Source: Deinococcus sedimenti
GTDB taxonomy: Bacteria > Deinococcota > Deinococci > Deinococcales > Deinococcaceae
NCBI RefSeq assembly: GCF_014648135.1
Contig: NZ_BMQN01000001.1
Location: 1,178,001-1,242,000 of the forward strand
Length of the DNA: 64,000 nt
Reading direction: 5' to 3'
Shown here: piece after piece, positions 8,608-20,006 of the stretch
Layout of the letters: each line of letters begins with the position of its first letter
Position numbering within the stretch: position 1 is the first letter of the stretch
Notes under the pieces: generated by a model
What the model was told of the DNA's origin: nothing
What the model saw: the letters and a program-made list of their open reading frames with translations, nothing else
Databases searched by the model: none
Made by a program: the position numbers and the translations under genes

Positions 8608-9501
8608 ATGATCCGCCGCCTCGCCTCCATCCTGCTGACGGGCTGCCTCGGGTTCGGCGGCCTGGGCGCCGCGCAGACCACCACCGTCCCCCAGGCCACC
8701 CCGCTTCCCCTGACCCTGCCCGGCGGCCAGCCGGTCGAGGCGAACGCCGTGGTGGACAGCGCCGACCTCTTCGACCTGCTCGTGCAGGCTGACTTCCGCG
8801 CCTGCGGGCAGACCGCCCGGCGTGACGCTACCCTGGACGCCGTGGCCGCGCGGGTCGCCCGGGGGTACTCGCTGAAAAGCGAACTGCAGAGCGCCCGGGT
8901 CCGCGCCCAGAGGGCCAATCAGTTCGTGCTGCCGAAACTGGGCCGCGCTCCGGCCGTCCTGCAGGCCCTGGCCAACCAGTGCGCTCTGCGCGTCGGCTTC
9001 ACCCGGTACGGCGTGGCCGTGCAGGACGGCCGGGCCGCGCTGGTCGCCGTGACGCCCGCGCAGATCGAGGCAGACGATCCCCGCGCGTGGCTGGACCGCT
9101 TCCTGGCCCTGACGAACGAGGCCCGCCGCCAGGGGCAGCGCTGCGGTGACGAGCTGTTCCACAGCGCCGCGCCGCTGCGCTGGAATGACCAGCTGGCCAC
9201 GTCCGCACAGACGCACCTGGGCGACCTGATTCGCCTGAACTTCCGCGGGCACATCAATCCCCAGACCGGCAGTACCCCCCACCTGCGCGCGCAGGCGGCC
9301 GGTTACCTGGGCGCGGACGTGGGTGAGAACGCCGCCTACGACGCCACCACCCCCGAGGACGCCCTGCAGACCCTGCTGGACAGCCCCGGGCACTGCCGGA
9401 CCCTGATGAATCCCGAGTGGCGGGAGTTCGGCGCGGCCATGGGCAACGGCACGGCGGACACCGTGTTCGCCACGTACTGGGTGCAGGACTTCGGCCGCTG
9501 A
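8608..9501 (+). CDS. Secreted CAP-domain (SCP/PR1, YkwD-like) protein
   Basis: 297 aa. Signal peptide (about 22 residues, cleaved near LGAAQ). Residues ~165-297 form a CAP domain: FLALTNEARRQGQRCG, the 'His' pocket in HLGDLIRLNFRGHINPQTG, GENAAYDATTPEDALQTLLDSPGHCRTLMNPEWREFG, and a final YWVQDFGR. This matches the bacterial YkwD type (conserved His and Glu residues). The first half (about 30-160) is a region I do not recognise, with two cysteines. Molecular role of bacterial CAP proteins is mostly unknown. Followed by a strong hairpin. Confidence 0.85.
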   Translation: MIRRLASILLTGCLGFGGLGAAQTTTVPQATPLPLTLPGGQPVEANAVVDSADLFDLLVQADFRACGQTARRDATLDAVAARVARGYSLKSELQSARVRAQRANQFVLPKLGRAPAVLQALANQCALRVGFTRYGVAVQDGRAALVAVTPAQIEADDPRAWLDRFLALTNEARRQGQRCGDELFHSAAPLRWNDQLATSAQTHLGDLIRLNFRGHINPQTGSTPHLRAQAAGYLGADVGENAAYDATTPEDALQTLLDSPGHCRTLMNPEWREFGAAMGNGTADTVFATYWVQDFGR

Positions 9502-9559
9502 CCCGCGCACGCCCCGCGCCAGGACCGCCTGACACGCTGGGACCGCTCGGGGTTCCATG

Positions 9560-9596
9560 AAGGCGCGCGGCACCCGCATCCGCCCCCGCGCGCCTT
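9560..9596 (+). terminator. Terminator of the CAP-domain gene
   Basis: Perfect 11-bp stem AAGGCGCGCGG (9560-9570) / CCGCGCGCCTT (9586-9596). Its last base is shared with the -10 hexamer TAGGCT (9596-9601) of the next gene. Confidence 0.65.
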
Positions 9597-9606
9597 AGGC
9601 TGCGGC

Positions 9607-10947
9607 ATGCGAATCGTGATCGTGGGCGGCGTGGCGGCCGGGATGAGCGCGGCCAGTCGGGCCCGCCGCTTCAACCCGGACGCCAGCATCGTGGTATTCG
9701 AACGGGGAGACCAGATCAGTTACGGCGCGTGCGGCCTGCCGTACGTGATCGGCGGTGAGGTCGAGTCCTTCGAGCGGCTGATCGCGCGCACGCCCGAGCA
9801 GATGCGCGCGCGGGGCATCGGCGTGCGCCTGCACCACGACGTGACCGGCGTGGACTCAGGGGCCGCGACCGTCACCGTGACCGACCGCGCCACCGGACAG
9901 TCCTGCACGGAGCCGTACGACCGGCTGCTCATCGCGACCGGAGTCTCCCCTATCCGGCCCGACTGGGCGGTCACGCCCCTGGGCGGCGTGCACGTCCTGC
10001 GGGACATCCCGGACGGCGAGGCGCTGGACGCCAGCGTGAGGGGTGCGAAACGGGCCTGCATCGTGGGCGGCGGGTACATCGGACTGGAACTGGCCGAGGC
10101 GCTGCGGTCACGCGGGCTGAGCGTCGTGCTTCTGGAGAAGGGGTCGGAGGTCGCGGGGCGCATGCTGGACCCCGAACATCAGCGCCGCGTGCGCGCCGAA
10201 CTGGAACGCAATGGTGTGGACGTCCGCTGCGGCGTGACCGTGCAGGGCCTGACTGGGAAGGGCCGCGTGAGTGGCGTGCAGACCGACCAGGGCCTCGTGC
10301 GGGCCGATCTGGTCGTCGTGGCGGTCGGCGTGAAACCGAACGTGGGACTGGCGAAGGCGGCAGGCGTACGGCTGGGAAAAACCGGCGCGGTCGCCGTGAA
10401 CGCCCGGCAGGAAACCAGCGTGAGCGGCATCTACTCGGCAGGGGACAACACCGAGAGCGTGCACCGCGTCACGCGCCGCCGCGTGCACATCCCCCTGGGC
10501 CTCACCGCGAACCGCATGGGCCGCATCGCCGGGGTGAACATGGCGGGCGGCGACGCGCGCTTCCCCGGCGTGGTCGGCACCGGGATCTTCAAGGCCTTCG
10601 ACCTGGGCGTGGCCCGCACCGGCCTCACGCAGACCGACGCCGAGGCCCTGGGCCTGAACGCCGTCAGCGTGGACGTCAGCAGCACCGACCACGCCGGGTA
10701 CCACCGCACCAGCCGCCCCATCCACGTCCGCCTGACCGCCGAGAAGGGATCAGGCCGCCTGCTGGGCGCGCAGCTGATCGGCGAGAACCACCTCAGCGTC
10801 AAACGGGTGGACGTCGTTGCGGCCCTGCTGGGCGAGCGGGCCACCGCGCAGGACCTCTTCGACGCCGACCTCGCGTACGCCCCACCCTTCAGCAGCGTGT
10901 GGGACGTGCTGCTGGTCGCCGCGGACCGCCTGCACAAACTGGTGTGA
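9607..10947 (+). CDS. CoA-disulfide reductase-like FAD/NAD(P) flavoprotein
   Basis: 446 aa. FAD Rossmann motif IVGGVAAGMSAA at the N-terminus, single redox cysteine C42 in SYGACGLPYVIGG as in CoA-disulfide reductases and NADH oxidases, NAD(P)-binding motif IVGGGYIGLELAEAL near 145, FAD-binding GIYSAGDNTE near 277, and the C-terminal dimerisation domain. The enzyme would reduce CoA disulfide (low-molecular-weight thiol redox) or reduce O2/peroxide; sequence alone does not decide. No rhodanese domain is fused. -10 TAGGCT (9596-9601) is 5 bases before the ATG. Confidence 0.82.
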   Translation: MRIVIVGGVAAGMSAASRARRFNPDASIVVFERGDQISYGACGLPYVIGGEVESFERLIARTPEQMRARGIGVRLHHDVTGVDSGAATVTVTDRATGQSCTEPYDRLLIATGVSPIRPDWAVTPLGGVHVLRDIPDGEALDASVRGAKRACIVGGGYIGLELAEALRSRGLSVVLLEKGSEVAGRMLDPEHQRRVRAELERNGVDVRCGVTVQGLTGKGRVSGVQTDQGLVRADLVVVAVGVKPNVGLAKAAGVRLGKTGAVAVNARQETSVSGIYSAGDNTESVHRVTRRRVHIPLGLTANRMGRIAGVNMAGGDARFPGVVGTGIFKAFDLGVARTGLTQTDAEALGLNAVSVDVSSTDHAGYHRTSRPIHVRLTAEKGSGRLLGAQLIGENHLSVKRVDVVAALLGERATAQDLFDADLAYAPPFSSVWDVLLVAADRLHKLV

Positions 10948-10955
10948 TCATGGCG

Positions 10956-10983
10956 CGGCCCGCCTCCACCGGGAAGCGGGCCG
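10956..10983. terminator. Bidirectional terminator
   Basis: 8-bp stem CGGCCCGC (10956-10963) / GCGGGCCG (10976-10983) between the convergent flavoprotein and serA genes. Confidence 0.65.
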
Positions 10984-10998
10984 TGAGCTCTGTCCGGT

Positions 10999-12627
<1,629 letters not shown>

Positions 12628-12713
12628 GCCCCGAGGGTACGCGCCGGGGCCGGGCGCGGCGCTGAATTGGCTAGGGGGAGGTTGCGGGTTTCTTGGGATG
12701 ACGGGGGCGGCAG

Positions 12714-12743
12714 TGGACAATTTTTTTTAGGGCCGCCTAAGAT
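12714..12743 (+). promoter_or_regulatory. mntH promoter with DtxR/MntR-type operator
   Basis: -35 TGGACA (12714-12719), 18-bp spacer, -10 TAAGAT (12738-12743), start codon 8 bases later (near-leaderless). A perfect inverted repeat TTAGG-GCCG-CCTAA (12727-12740) overlaps the spacer and -10. TTAGG/CCTAA half-sites are those of DtxR-family metal repressors, and in D. radiodurans a DtxR-like protein (DR2539) represses mntH when Mn is ample. Repression by blocking RNA polymerase is inferred. Confidence 0.7.
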
Positions 12744-12751
12744 GCGCTTCG

Positions 12752-14056
<1,305 letters not shown>

Positions 14057-14245
14057 GTGCGGTCGGCAGGAGCGTTGATCAAGACCCTCGACCTCCCCGG
14101 AGAGACCGCAGCGAGGGCTCAGGTCAGGACCGGATGATCGGGTGGACACCTGTCGCGTGAAGGGGGCCGTCTGCAAGACTCCGGGAAGAGTCGGGCCGGT
14201 AGAGTAGGCCATGTGTCCAGAACTTTCTGAACGGGGCCGCCGGTC

Positions 14246-15649
14246 ATGGCGCGCCTGAGTCAGCAGGTGGCCCCCTCGGGCCACACGGTGCTCGTCGTGG
14301 ACGACGACGCCGAACTGAGGGCCACCGTCAGCCGCCTCCTCCAGAACTGCGGACACACCACCCTGTCCGCCGAGGGCGGCGAGGAAGCGCTGGCGCTCGT
14401 GGCCGCGAACGACATTCACCTGATCCTCCTCGACTACTTCATGCCGGGCATGAACGGCGAGGACGTGGTGCGGGAACTGCGGCAGCGCGGTCACAGCACG
14501 CAGGTGGTGCTGCAGACCGGGTACGCGTCCGAACAGCCGCCCCGCACCTTGCTGCGCGACCTGGACATCCAGGGCTACCACGACAAGTCCGAAGGGCCCG
14601 ACAAGCTGCTCGTGTGGGTGGACGCGGCCCTGAAAGCGCACCGGCACGTGCGGGCCATCAGCGCCTCCCGCGACGGCCTGAACTACATCCTGCAGGCGGC
14701 CCCGCAGCTGCACCGGATCCAGTCGCTGGACGGCCTGCTGCGCGGCATCCTGCTTCAGCTGCAGGGCATTCTGGGCTTCTCGGGCGCCTGCGTGGCCGTC
14801 AGCGAGGACGCCCTGACCGACGGCGCGAACGGCTTCGTGGCGGTCCCCCACCCCCAAGCGCAACCGTTCGACGTGCGGGTCGCCACCGGCCGCTTCGAGG
14901 GGCAGGCGTGGCACAACCTGAACGGGACCGAGCAGTCCACGGTCCTGCACGCGGCCACCAGCGGACGCGCCTGCCACACGCCCTACATCGCCCTGCCGCT
15001 GAATGTCGGGGACCGGAACGTGGGCGTGGTGCTCGTGGACAGCGCGTCGCGCGACCAGCAGCTCGACCTGACGCTGCTGGAGGTGTTCGCCGCGCAGGCG
15101 GCCGTGGCCATTCAGAACGTCCAGCTGTTCGAACTGGCCACCACGGATGAACTCACGGGCCTGATGAACCGCCGGGCGTGGCTGTCGCGGCTGGACGAGG
15201 CGCTGCACCTCGGCGCGCGGCACGGGCATCCCACGAGCGTCGTGCTGATCGACGTGGATCACTTCAAGCGGGTGAACGACACGTACGGGCACCTGGCGGG
15301 GGACGCGGTGCTGCGGGCGCTGGGCGCGCTGCTGCGGGAGCAGTTGCGCCTGACCGACGTGGCCGCCCGCTACGGCGGTGAGGAACTGGCCGTCCTACTG
15401 CCCCACACGGACGCGGCGGGTGCCTTCCGCCTGGCGGACCGGCTGCGGCAGCACATGATGGACCTGAGGGTCCCCTGGGCGGACGGCGCGGTGAACGTCA
15501 CGGCCAGCATGGGCGTCACGACCGACCCTGGGGGGAACAGCGGCCCGACGCCGCAGGACATGCTGGCCCGAGCGGACGAGGCGCTGTACCGCGCGAAATC
15601 CGGGGGGCGCAACCGCGTGGTGGACCTGCCGGTCCGGGCGGACGGATGA
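14246..15649 (+). CDS. Response regulator with GAF and GGDEF domains (diguanylate cyclase)
   Basis: 467 aa. Residues ~13-130 are a CheY-like receiver with acidic pocket VVDDD (~18-22), phosphoacceptor D63 in LLDYFMPG and Lys in HDKSEG. About 145-300 is GAF-like. About 305-467 is a GGDEF domain: signature GGEEL (active form), and the upstream inhibitory I-site RLTD five residues before it, so product feedback by c-di-GMP is likely. It overlaps the kinase gene by 4 bp (ATGA), pointing to a cognate pair. 14246 is the only in-frame start after a stop at 14228; a -10-like TAGAGT (14200-14205) instead faces a short out-of-frame ORF from 14211 to 14258 that overlaps this start. Confidence 0.9.
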   Translation: MARLSQQVAPSGHTVLVVDDDAELRATVSRLLQNCGHTTLSAEGGEEALALVAANDIHLILLDYFMPGMNGEDVVRELRQRGHSTQVVLQTGYASEQPPRTLLRDLDIQGYHDKSEGPDKLLVWVDAALKAHRHVRAISASRDGLNYILQAAPQLHRIQSLDGLLRGILLQLQGILGFSGACVAVSEDALTDGANGFVAVPHPQAQPFDVRVATGRFEGQAWHNLNGTEQSTVLHAATSGRACHTPYIALPLNVGDRNVGVVLVDSASRDQQLDLTLLEVFAAQAAVAIQNVQLFELATTDELTGLMNRRAWLSRLDEALHLGARHGHPTSVVLIDVDHFKRVNDTYGHLAGDAVLRALGALLREQLRLTDVAARYGGEELAVLLPHTDAAGAFRLADRLRQHMMDLRVPWADGAVNVTASMGVTTDPGGNSGPTPQDMLARADEALYRAKSGGRNRVVDLPVRADG

Positions 15650-17964
15650 AGGCGGCCGAGGACGCGGCGCTCGGGCGGCTGGCCGCGCTGATGCAGGGCG
15701 CGGTGTGGCAGGCGGACCCGGCCACGCACCGCACGACGTTCATCTCCGAGCGCCTGTCGGACATCGTGGGGTTCACGCCCGAGCAGTGGACGGCCGAACC
15801 CGCGTTCTGGGAGTCGCGGCTGCATCCGGAGGACCGGACGTGGGTGCAGGAGGCCCTGGAGGGCGGCATCCGGCAGGGCGAACCGTTCACGCTGGAGTAC
15901 CGGCTATTCGACACCGCCGGTCAGGTCGTGTGGGTGCGGGACCTGATCACGCCGGTGTACGACGGGACGCAGCTCACGGCGCTGGGCGGGATGATGCTGG
16001 ACATCACCAGCGAGCGGGACAACGAGACGGCGCTGCGCACGGCCCTCGATCAGTTCGCGCGGCTGTTCAACGGCAGTCCGGTCGGTCTGGCCGTGATCGC
16101 CGCCGACTCGGGGCGGGTGCAGCGCAGCAACAACGCCTTCCGGGCGGTGGCGGGCCTGCGCACCTCGCTGCGGCCCGGCGCGCCCGGCACGGACACCCTG
16201 TGGGCGGACCCGGAGGCCGCCGCGCAGTTCTGGGCGGCCCTGCAGGCCGGGCCGGTGCAGGAGTGGCCGGCGCAGTGGCTGGACAGTGGGCGTGAGGTGC
16301 GCGAGGTGACGCTCAGCGCCGACCGCCTGAACGACGAGGGCGACACCGCGTTCGTCATGATGCGCGACGTGACCTCGCAGGTGCAGGCCCGGCGGGATTC
16401 GGAGGCCAGTGAGCGCCGCTTCCGGGCCCTGGTGCAGCACAGTTCCGATCTGATCACGGTCCTGCACCCCAGTGGCACGATCCTGTATGCCAGTCCGGCG
16501 GTGGAGGCGGTGCTGGGGTACGACAGCGAGGAAGCGGTGGGCCGCAACGCGCTGGATCACCTGCACCCGGACGACCACGAGGCGATCCAGCGAGAATTCG
16601 GGCGCGCCGTGTTCGGCGGGTCCGGCGCGACGGCGCGCATGACCAGCCGATTCATCTGCTGCAACGGCGAGTTCCGGCACCTGGAGTGGGTGGCCACCAA
16701 TCAGCTGGACGACCCGTCCATTCAGGGCATCGTCATGAATTCCCGTGACGTGACCGAGCGGGTGCACGCCGACCAGGAACGCCTGGAGACCCAGCAGACC
16801 TTCGAGACGCTGTTCTCAGCGTCCCCGGAGGCGATCCTGCTCGTGGAGTTCGCGGGCGCGATGGAGATCGTCGAGTGCAACGACGTGGCGGCCGCCATGC
16901 GCGGGTACCAGCGGGACGAACTGATCGGACAGAGCACGTACCGGTCCATGCCGAACGGCGCGGCGCTGCTGGCCGACGCGAAGGCGAACGACGCGTTCCG
17001 CGAGCGGGTGCGGGCAGCCGGGCGGCTGCAGTTCGAGGCCGAACACCTGCACCGCGACGGTCACGTGTACCCCGTGGAGATCAATCTGGCCCTGGTGACC
17101 ATCCGGGGGCGGGAAATGATGCTGTGCGTCGAGCGGGACATCTCCGAGCGGCGGGCGGCGGCGGAGGCGCTGGAGGCCAGTCAGGCGCGGCTGGTCGCCA
17201 GTGAGAAACTGGCGGGCCTGGGACGCCTGACGGCCGGACTGGCGCACGAGATCAACACGCCCCTGGCGGCCACCATGACCGAACTGCACGACGCGGCGCG
17301 GCTCGTGCAGGAGTACCGGGATTCGGTCGGGCACGCACAGGTCACGGACGCCGACCACCTGGAGATCGCGGCAGAACTGAACCGCGCGGTGGAGGCCGCG
17401 CAGCGGAACCTGACCCGGATCGGGGATTTCATCCGCAAGATCCGCGGGCACACGCGCGACACCATCACGGAGCGCGTGGCGTTCGACGCGGTGAAACACA
17501 CGGAAAACACCCTGTCCATGCTGGCGCACGAGGCGCGAGCCGCGAAGGTCGACCTGCTGCTGGAACAGCCGCGTCTGCCGGTGCGGCTGCACGGGGAACC
17601 GGGGCGACTGACGCAGATCGTGACGAATCTGGTCGTGAACGCCCTTCACGCGTGCGCGCCGGGCTCGACCGTGACGGTCAGTTTCGAGGCGCTGGACGAC
17701 GGCAGCGCCGTGATGCGGGTGCAGGACACCGGCAGCGGCATTCCCGAGGACGTCCTGCCGCGCATCTTCGAACCGATGTTCACCACCAAGCCCGTCGGGC
17801 AGGGCACCGGGCTGGGCCTGTCGATCATTCATGACATCATCACCGGTCATTTCGGCGGGGAAATTCAGGTGCAGACGTCCGGCGCGGGAACCTGCTTCAC
17901 GGTGACCTTTCCGGCCCGTCCGCCCGGGGCGGCCCCAGCCCTGGAGACCGCCGCCACGACCTGA
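15646..17964 (+). CDS. Multi-PAS sensor histidine kinase
   Basis: 772 aa, no transmembrane segment or signal peptide, so a cytosolic sensor. Four PAS/PAC units in series (about 10-125, 130-250, 260-375, 385-505), with PAC endings such as MMLDITSERDNE, MMRDVTSQVQAR, NSRDVTERVHAD and VERDISERRAAA. Then the dimerisation/phosphoacceptor helix AGLAHEINTPLA with H534, N-box TNLVVNALHACAPGS, and G-boxes DTGSGIPED and GQGTGLGLSII. The first codon overlaps the stop of the receiver-GGDEF gene, so the kinase likely phosphorylates that regulator and thereby sets c-di-GMP synthesis. Ligand unknown. Confidence 0.92.
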   Translation: MKAAEDAALGRLAALMQGAVWQADPATHRTTFISERLSDIVGFTPEQWTAEPAFWESRLHPEDRTWVQEALEGGIRQGEPFTLEYRLFDTAGQVVWVRDLITPVYDGTQLTALGGMMLDITSERDNETALRTALDQFARLFNGSPVGLAVIAADSGRVQRSNNAFRAVAGLRTSLRPGAPGTDTLWADPEAAAQFWAALQAGPVQEWPAQWLDSGREVREVTLSADRLNDEGDTAFVMMRDVTSQVQARRDSEASERRFRALVQHSSDLITVLHPSGTILYASPAVEAVLGYDSEEAVGRNALDHLHPDDHEAIQREFGRAVFGGSGATARMTSRFICCNGEFRHLEWVATNQLDDPSIQGIVMNSRDVTERVHADQERLETQQTFETLFSASPEAILLVEFAGAMEIVECNDVAAAMRGYQRDELIGQSTYRSMPNGAALLADAKANDAFRERVRAAGRLQFEAEHLHRDGHVYPVEINLALVTIRGREMMLCVERDISERRAAAEALEASQARLVASEKLAGLGRLTAGLAHEINTPLAATMTELHDAARLVQEYRDSVGHAQVTDADHLEIAAELNRAVEAAQRNLTRIGDFIRKIRGHTRDTITERVAFDAVKHTENTLSMLAHEARAAKVDLLLEQPRLPVRLHGEPGRLTQIVTNLVVNALHACAPGSTVTVSFEALDDGSAVMRVQDTGSGIPEDVLPRIFEPMFTTKPVGQGTGLGLSIIHDIITGHFGGEIQVQTSGAGTCFTVTFPARPPGAAPALETAATT

Positions 17965-18027
17965 CCGGGGGTGGCCGTCACCGGGGCCAACCCCGCGTCC
18001 CAGGGTTCGACTTCCCCCCGCGGTCCT

Positions 18028-18106
18028 GTTCAGGTGCCCACTCTGCTGCGCGGCTCTGCGAGTTCGCTCGCTTCAGAGGGATGGAGGTTGTCTCTCAACC
18101 CCCATC
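18028..18106 (-). repeat. Partial copy of the hairpin repeat family
   Basis: 18028-18080 (CTCTGCTGCGCGGCTCTGCG, then GTTCGCTCGCTTCAGAGG) matches the arm of the full repeat at 27664-27821 in inverted orientation. It ends in the stem GATGGAGGTTG (18080-18090) / CAACCCCCATC (18096-18106), 10 of 11 paired. The 65-bp body is missing. Confidence 0.55.
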
Positions 18107-18147
18107 ACTTGTCCTGCCCGCGCTGGTGGTGCCGACCTGCAGCGTGC

Positions 18148-18179
18148 GGGGCGGCCGCCCCGTGAAGGACGGCCGCCCC
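18148..18179 (-). terminator. Terminator of the astacin-like gene
   Basis: Perfect 10-bp stem GGGGCGGCCG (18148-18157) / CGGCCGCCCC (18170-18179), just past the stop codon at 18191. Confidence 0.65.
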
Positions 18180-18190
18180 GGCAGGTGGGT

Positions 18191-18994
18191 TCAGCGGGGG
18201 TACATGGCGTTGATGGTGCTCTTGTCGGTCGTGGAGAACCCGTTGCGCTGACCCATGCGGTTCAGGTCGATGCTGCTGTTCAGCGGCTGGATGGCGATCT
18301 TCCCGTCGAAGAACGCGGGGTAGTGCATGATCGAGTCGAAGTCGTACGCGCCGTACCCGGCGCTGCCGCTGCGGATCTGGTACTGGCTCTGCCAGTCGGC
18401 GGGGATGTTCGCCCAGATGATCGTCACGGACTTGTCGCGGTCGGGGCGGGTCTGCTCGTGGAACAGGCCCATGGCGTGCCCGAACTCGTGAATGATCGAG
18501 CCGGTCGTGCAGCGGTCGGCCAGGGTGATGGTCTGCTTGCCGCCCACCATGCCCAGGCTGGACGCGCAGCTGGTGCCGGTGTTGTACGTGATCTCCACGT
18601 AGTTGCGCTGCGTGGTGCTGGTGCGGGGGGTCACGACGACGTTCGTGGTCGAGCGGATCGCGGAGGCGGCGGCCGCCACGCGGTCACGGATCGCCTGGGG
18701 GACGTTCGCGGCGAAGGTGTACGGAATGGTCCGGCCCGTCCAGCGGTACCGGGTATCCACGACGTACGTGCCCTCCTTGCCGACCTTGGCGCTGCTGAGG
18801 TCCGCGAGGATGATGTCGTCCTCGAGCATCAGGTAGCCGTCCTGCTTGAAGCCCATGACCTGCTGCTCGGTACCGTCGGGCATGATCAGGGTCGCGGGGG
18901 CCTTCTCGGGGGTCACGCGGGCGTCGGGGGTGGAGGACGGGCTGCAGGCAGCGAGGATGACGGACAGGACGATCAGGGACGATGCGACGCGCAT
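18191..18994 (-). CDS. Astacin-like zinc metalloprotease lipoprotein (M12A)
   Basis: 267 aa. Lipoprotein signal with lipobox LAAC (C17), so anchored on the outer face of a membrane. The astacin zinc motif HEFGHAMGLFHEQTRPDR begins at H169 (catalytic E170; ligands H169, H173, H179) and the Met-turn SIMHYP follows about 50 residues later. Residues ~20-80 look like a propeptide region. Also seen: two cysteines around the active-site loop (C143, C162). Expected to cleave extracellular or envelope proteins. SD GGAGGT sits 8 bases before the ATG and the gene has a -35/-10 promoter with a UTR, unlike most neighbours. Confidence 0.9.
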   Translation of the reverse strand: MRVASSLIVLSVILAACSPSSTPDARVTPEKAPATLIMPDGTEQQVMGFKQDGYLMLEDDIILADLSSAKVGKEGTYVVDTRYRWTGRTIPYTFAANVPQAIRDRVAAAASAIRSTTNVVVTPRTSTTQRNYVEITYNTGTSCASSLGMVGGKQTITLADRCTTGSIIHEFGHAMGLFHEQTRPDRDKSVTIIWANIPADWQSQYQIRSGSAGYGAYDFDSIMHYPAFFDGKIAIQPLNSSIDLNRMGQRNGFSTTDKSTINAMYPR

Positions 18995-19027
18995 GGGTGA
19001 AACCTCCGTTGTGTGGTGTGCTCACGG

Positions 19028-19056
19028 AGACTAATGAAGATCAGATGAAAAGTAAA
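19028..19056 (-). promoter_or_regulatory. Promoter of the astacin-like gene
   Basis: -35 TTTACT (19051-19056), 17-bp spacer, -10 TAGTCT (19028-19033). It lies about 33 bases upstream of the ATG, leaving a leader with a GGAGGT ribosome site. Confidence 0.5.
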
Positions 19057-19077
19057 GGGCTTCGTCACCCCGCCGCG

Positions 19078-19905
19078 TCAACTTGTGCGGGCGCGCAGCC
19101 AGTCGAGGATCACCTGCCGCACCTCCTCGCGCGGTTCGTCGTTCAGGAGTTCGTGGTAGCCGCCCTCGACGGTGTGCAGCGTCTTGTCGGTGGACGTGAT
19201 CGTATCGTGGAAGCGCTGGCTGCCGCGCGGATCGGTGATCCTGTCGGCGGTGCCGTGCAGGGTCAGGGTGGGCAGCGTCCAGCGGGCGTACTCGGGCCAC
19301 AGGCGCCCGCTGAGGCCCAGCATGGTCGCGCCGGTCAGGGCCGGGACGTTCCCGTGGTACATGACCGGGTCGGCCTCGTACGCAGCGACCTCGTCGGGCA
19401 GGCGCGACAGGCCGCCGGTGCCCAGGTCACTGGTCTTCAGGCCCGGCGCGACCCGCGCAACCAGTGGCGCCAGCCGCTTGAGCCAGGCCGGCTCCTTCTC
19501 CCCCACCAGCAGCGCCGGGCTGGAGAGGATCACGCCGGTCAGGCCGCGCGGGTCGCGGGCCGCGCTGGCCGCCGTGACCAGTCCGCCCATGGAGTGTCCC
19601 AGCGCGAACACCGGCAGCGTCTGCGCCCGCAGGGCCTCGCGGGCCTTCAGGTGATCCTCGACGAGCACGTTCATGTCCGCGACCGCCTGCCGCCCCGGCG
19701 ATTTCCCGTGGCTGCGCTGATCGAAGGCGTACACGTTGATCCCGGCGTCCACCAGCGTGGGGATCAGTCGGTGGTACCGCTCGACGTAACGCCCCGCGTA
19801 CTCCCCGAACCCGTGCGAGAGCAGCAGCGCCGCCTTCGGGCTGGCCGCCCGCCACAGATATCCCTCGACCGGCGCGCCCGGTACCGTCCACGCTTCGTTT
19901 TGCAT
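19078..19905 (-). CDS. Alpha/beta hydrolase, monoacylglycerol-lipase type
   Basis: 275 aa serine hydrolase (Hydrolase_4 type). Oxyanion-hole motif [13 protein letters not shown] (~28-40), the [10 protein letters not shown] loop typical of monoacylglycerol lipases (~62-71), nucleophile S105 in GHSMGG, Asp in [10 protein letters not shown] and His in GGYHEL near the end. Likely releases fatty acids from monoglycerides or lysophospholipids. No signal peptide. -10 TAGACT (19912-19917) is 6 bases before the ATG. Confidence 0.85.
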   Translation of the reverse strand: MQNEAWTVPGAPVEGYLWRAASPKAALLLSHGFGEYAGRYVERYHRLIPTLVDAGINVYAFDQRSHGKSPGRQAVADMNVLVEDHLKAREALRAQTLPVFALGHSMGGLVTAASAARDPRGLTGVILSSPALLVGEKEPAWLKRLAPLVARVAPGLKTSDLGTGGLSRLPDEVAAYEADPVMYHGNVPALTGATMLGLSGRLWPEYARWTLPTLTLHGTADRITDPRGSQRFHDTITSTDKTLHTVEGGYHELLNDEPREEVRQVILDWLRARTS

Positions 19906-19922
19906 GAACTGAGTCTAACGGG

Positions 19923-19943
19923 GGTGATGGGTGATGGGTGATG
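19923..19943. repeat. Short tandem repeat, three GGTGATG units
   Basis: Three consecutive 7-base units GGTGATG directly upstream of the lipase promoter. Copy number could vary between strains. Confidence 0.5.
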
Positions 19944-20006
19944 GGCAACAGCGTGCGCGCGACCCGACCGCCCCCGTCAAGCCCCCCACATCCCACACCC
20001 CACTGC

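Noticed and set aside
18148..18157. GGGGCGGCCG palindrome as a regulator site
   Set aside because: Better explained as one arm of the terminator after the astacin gene.
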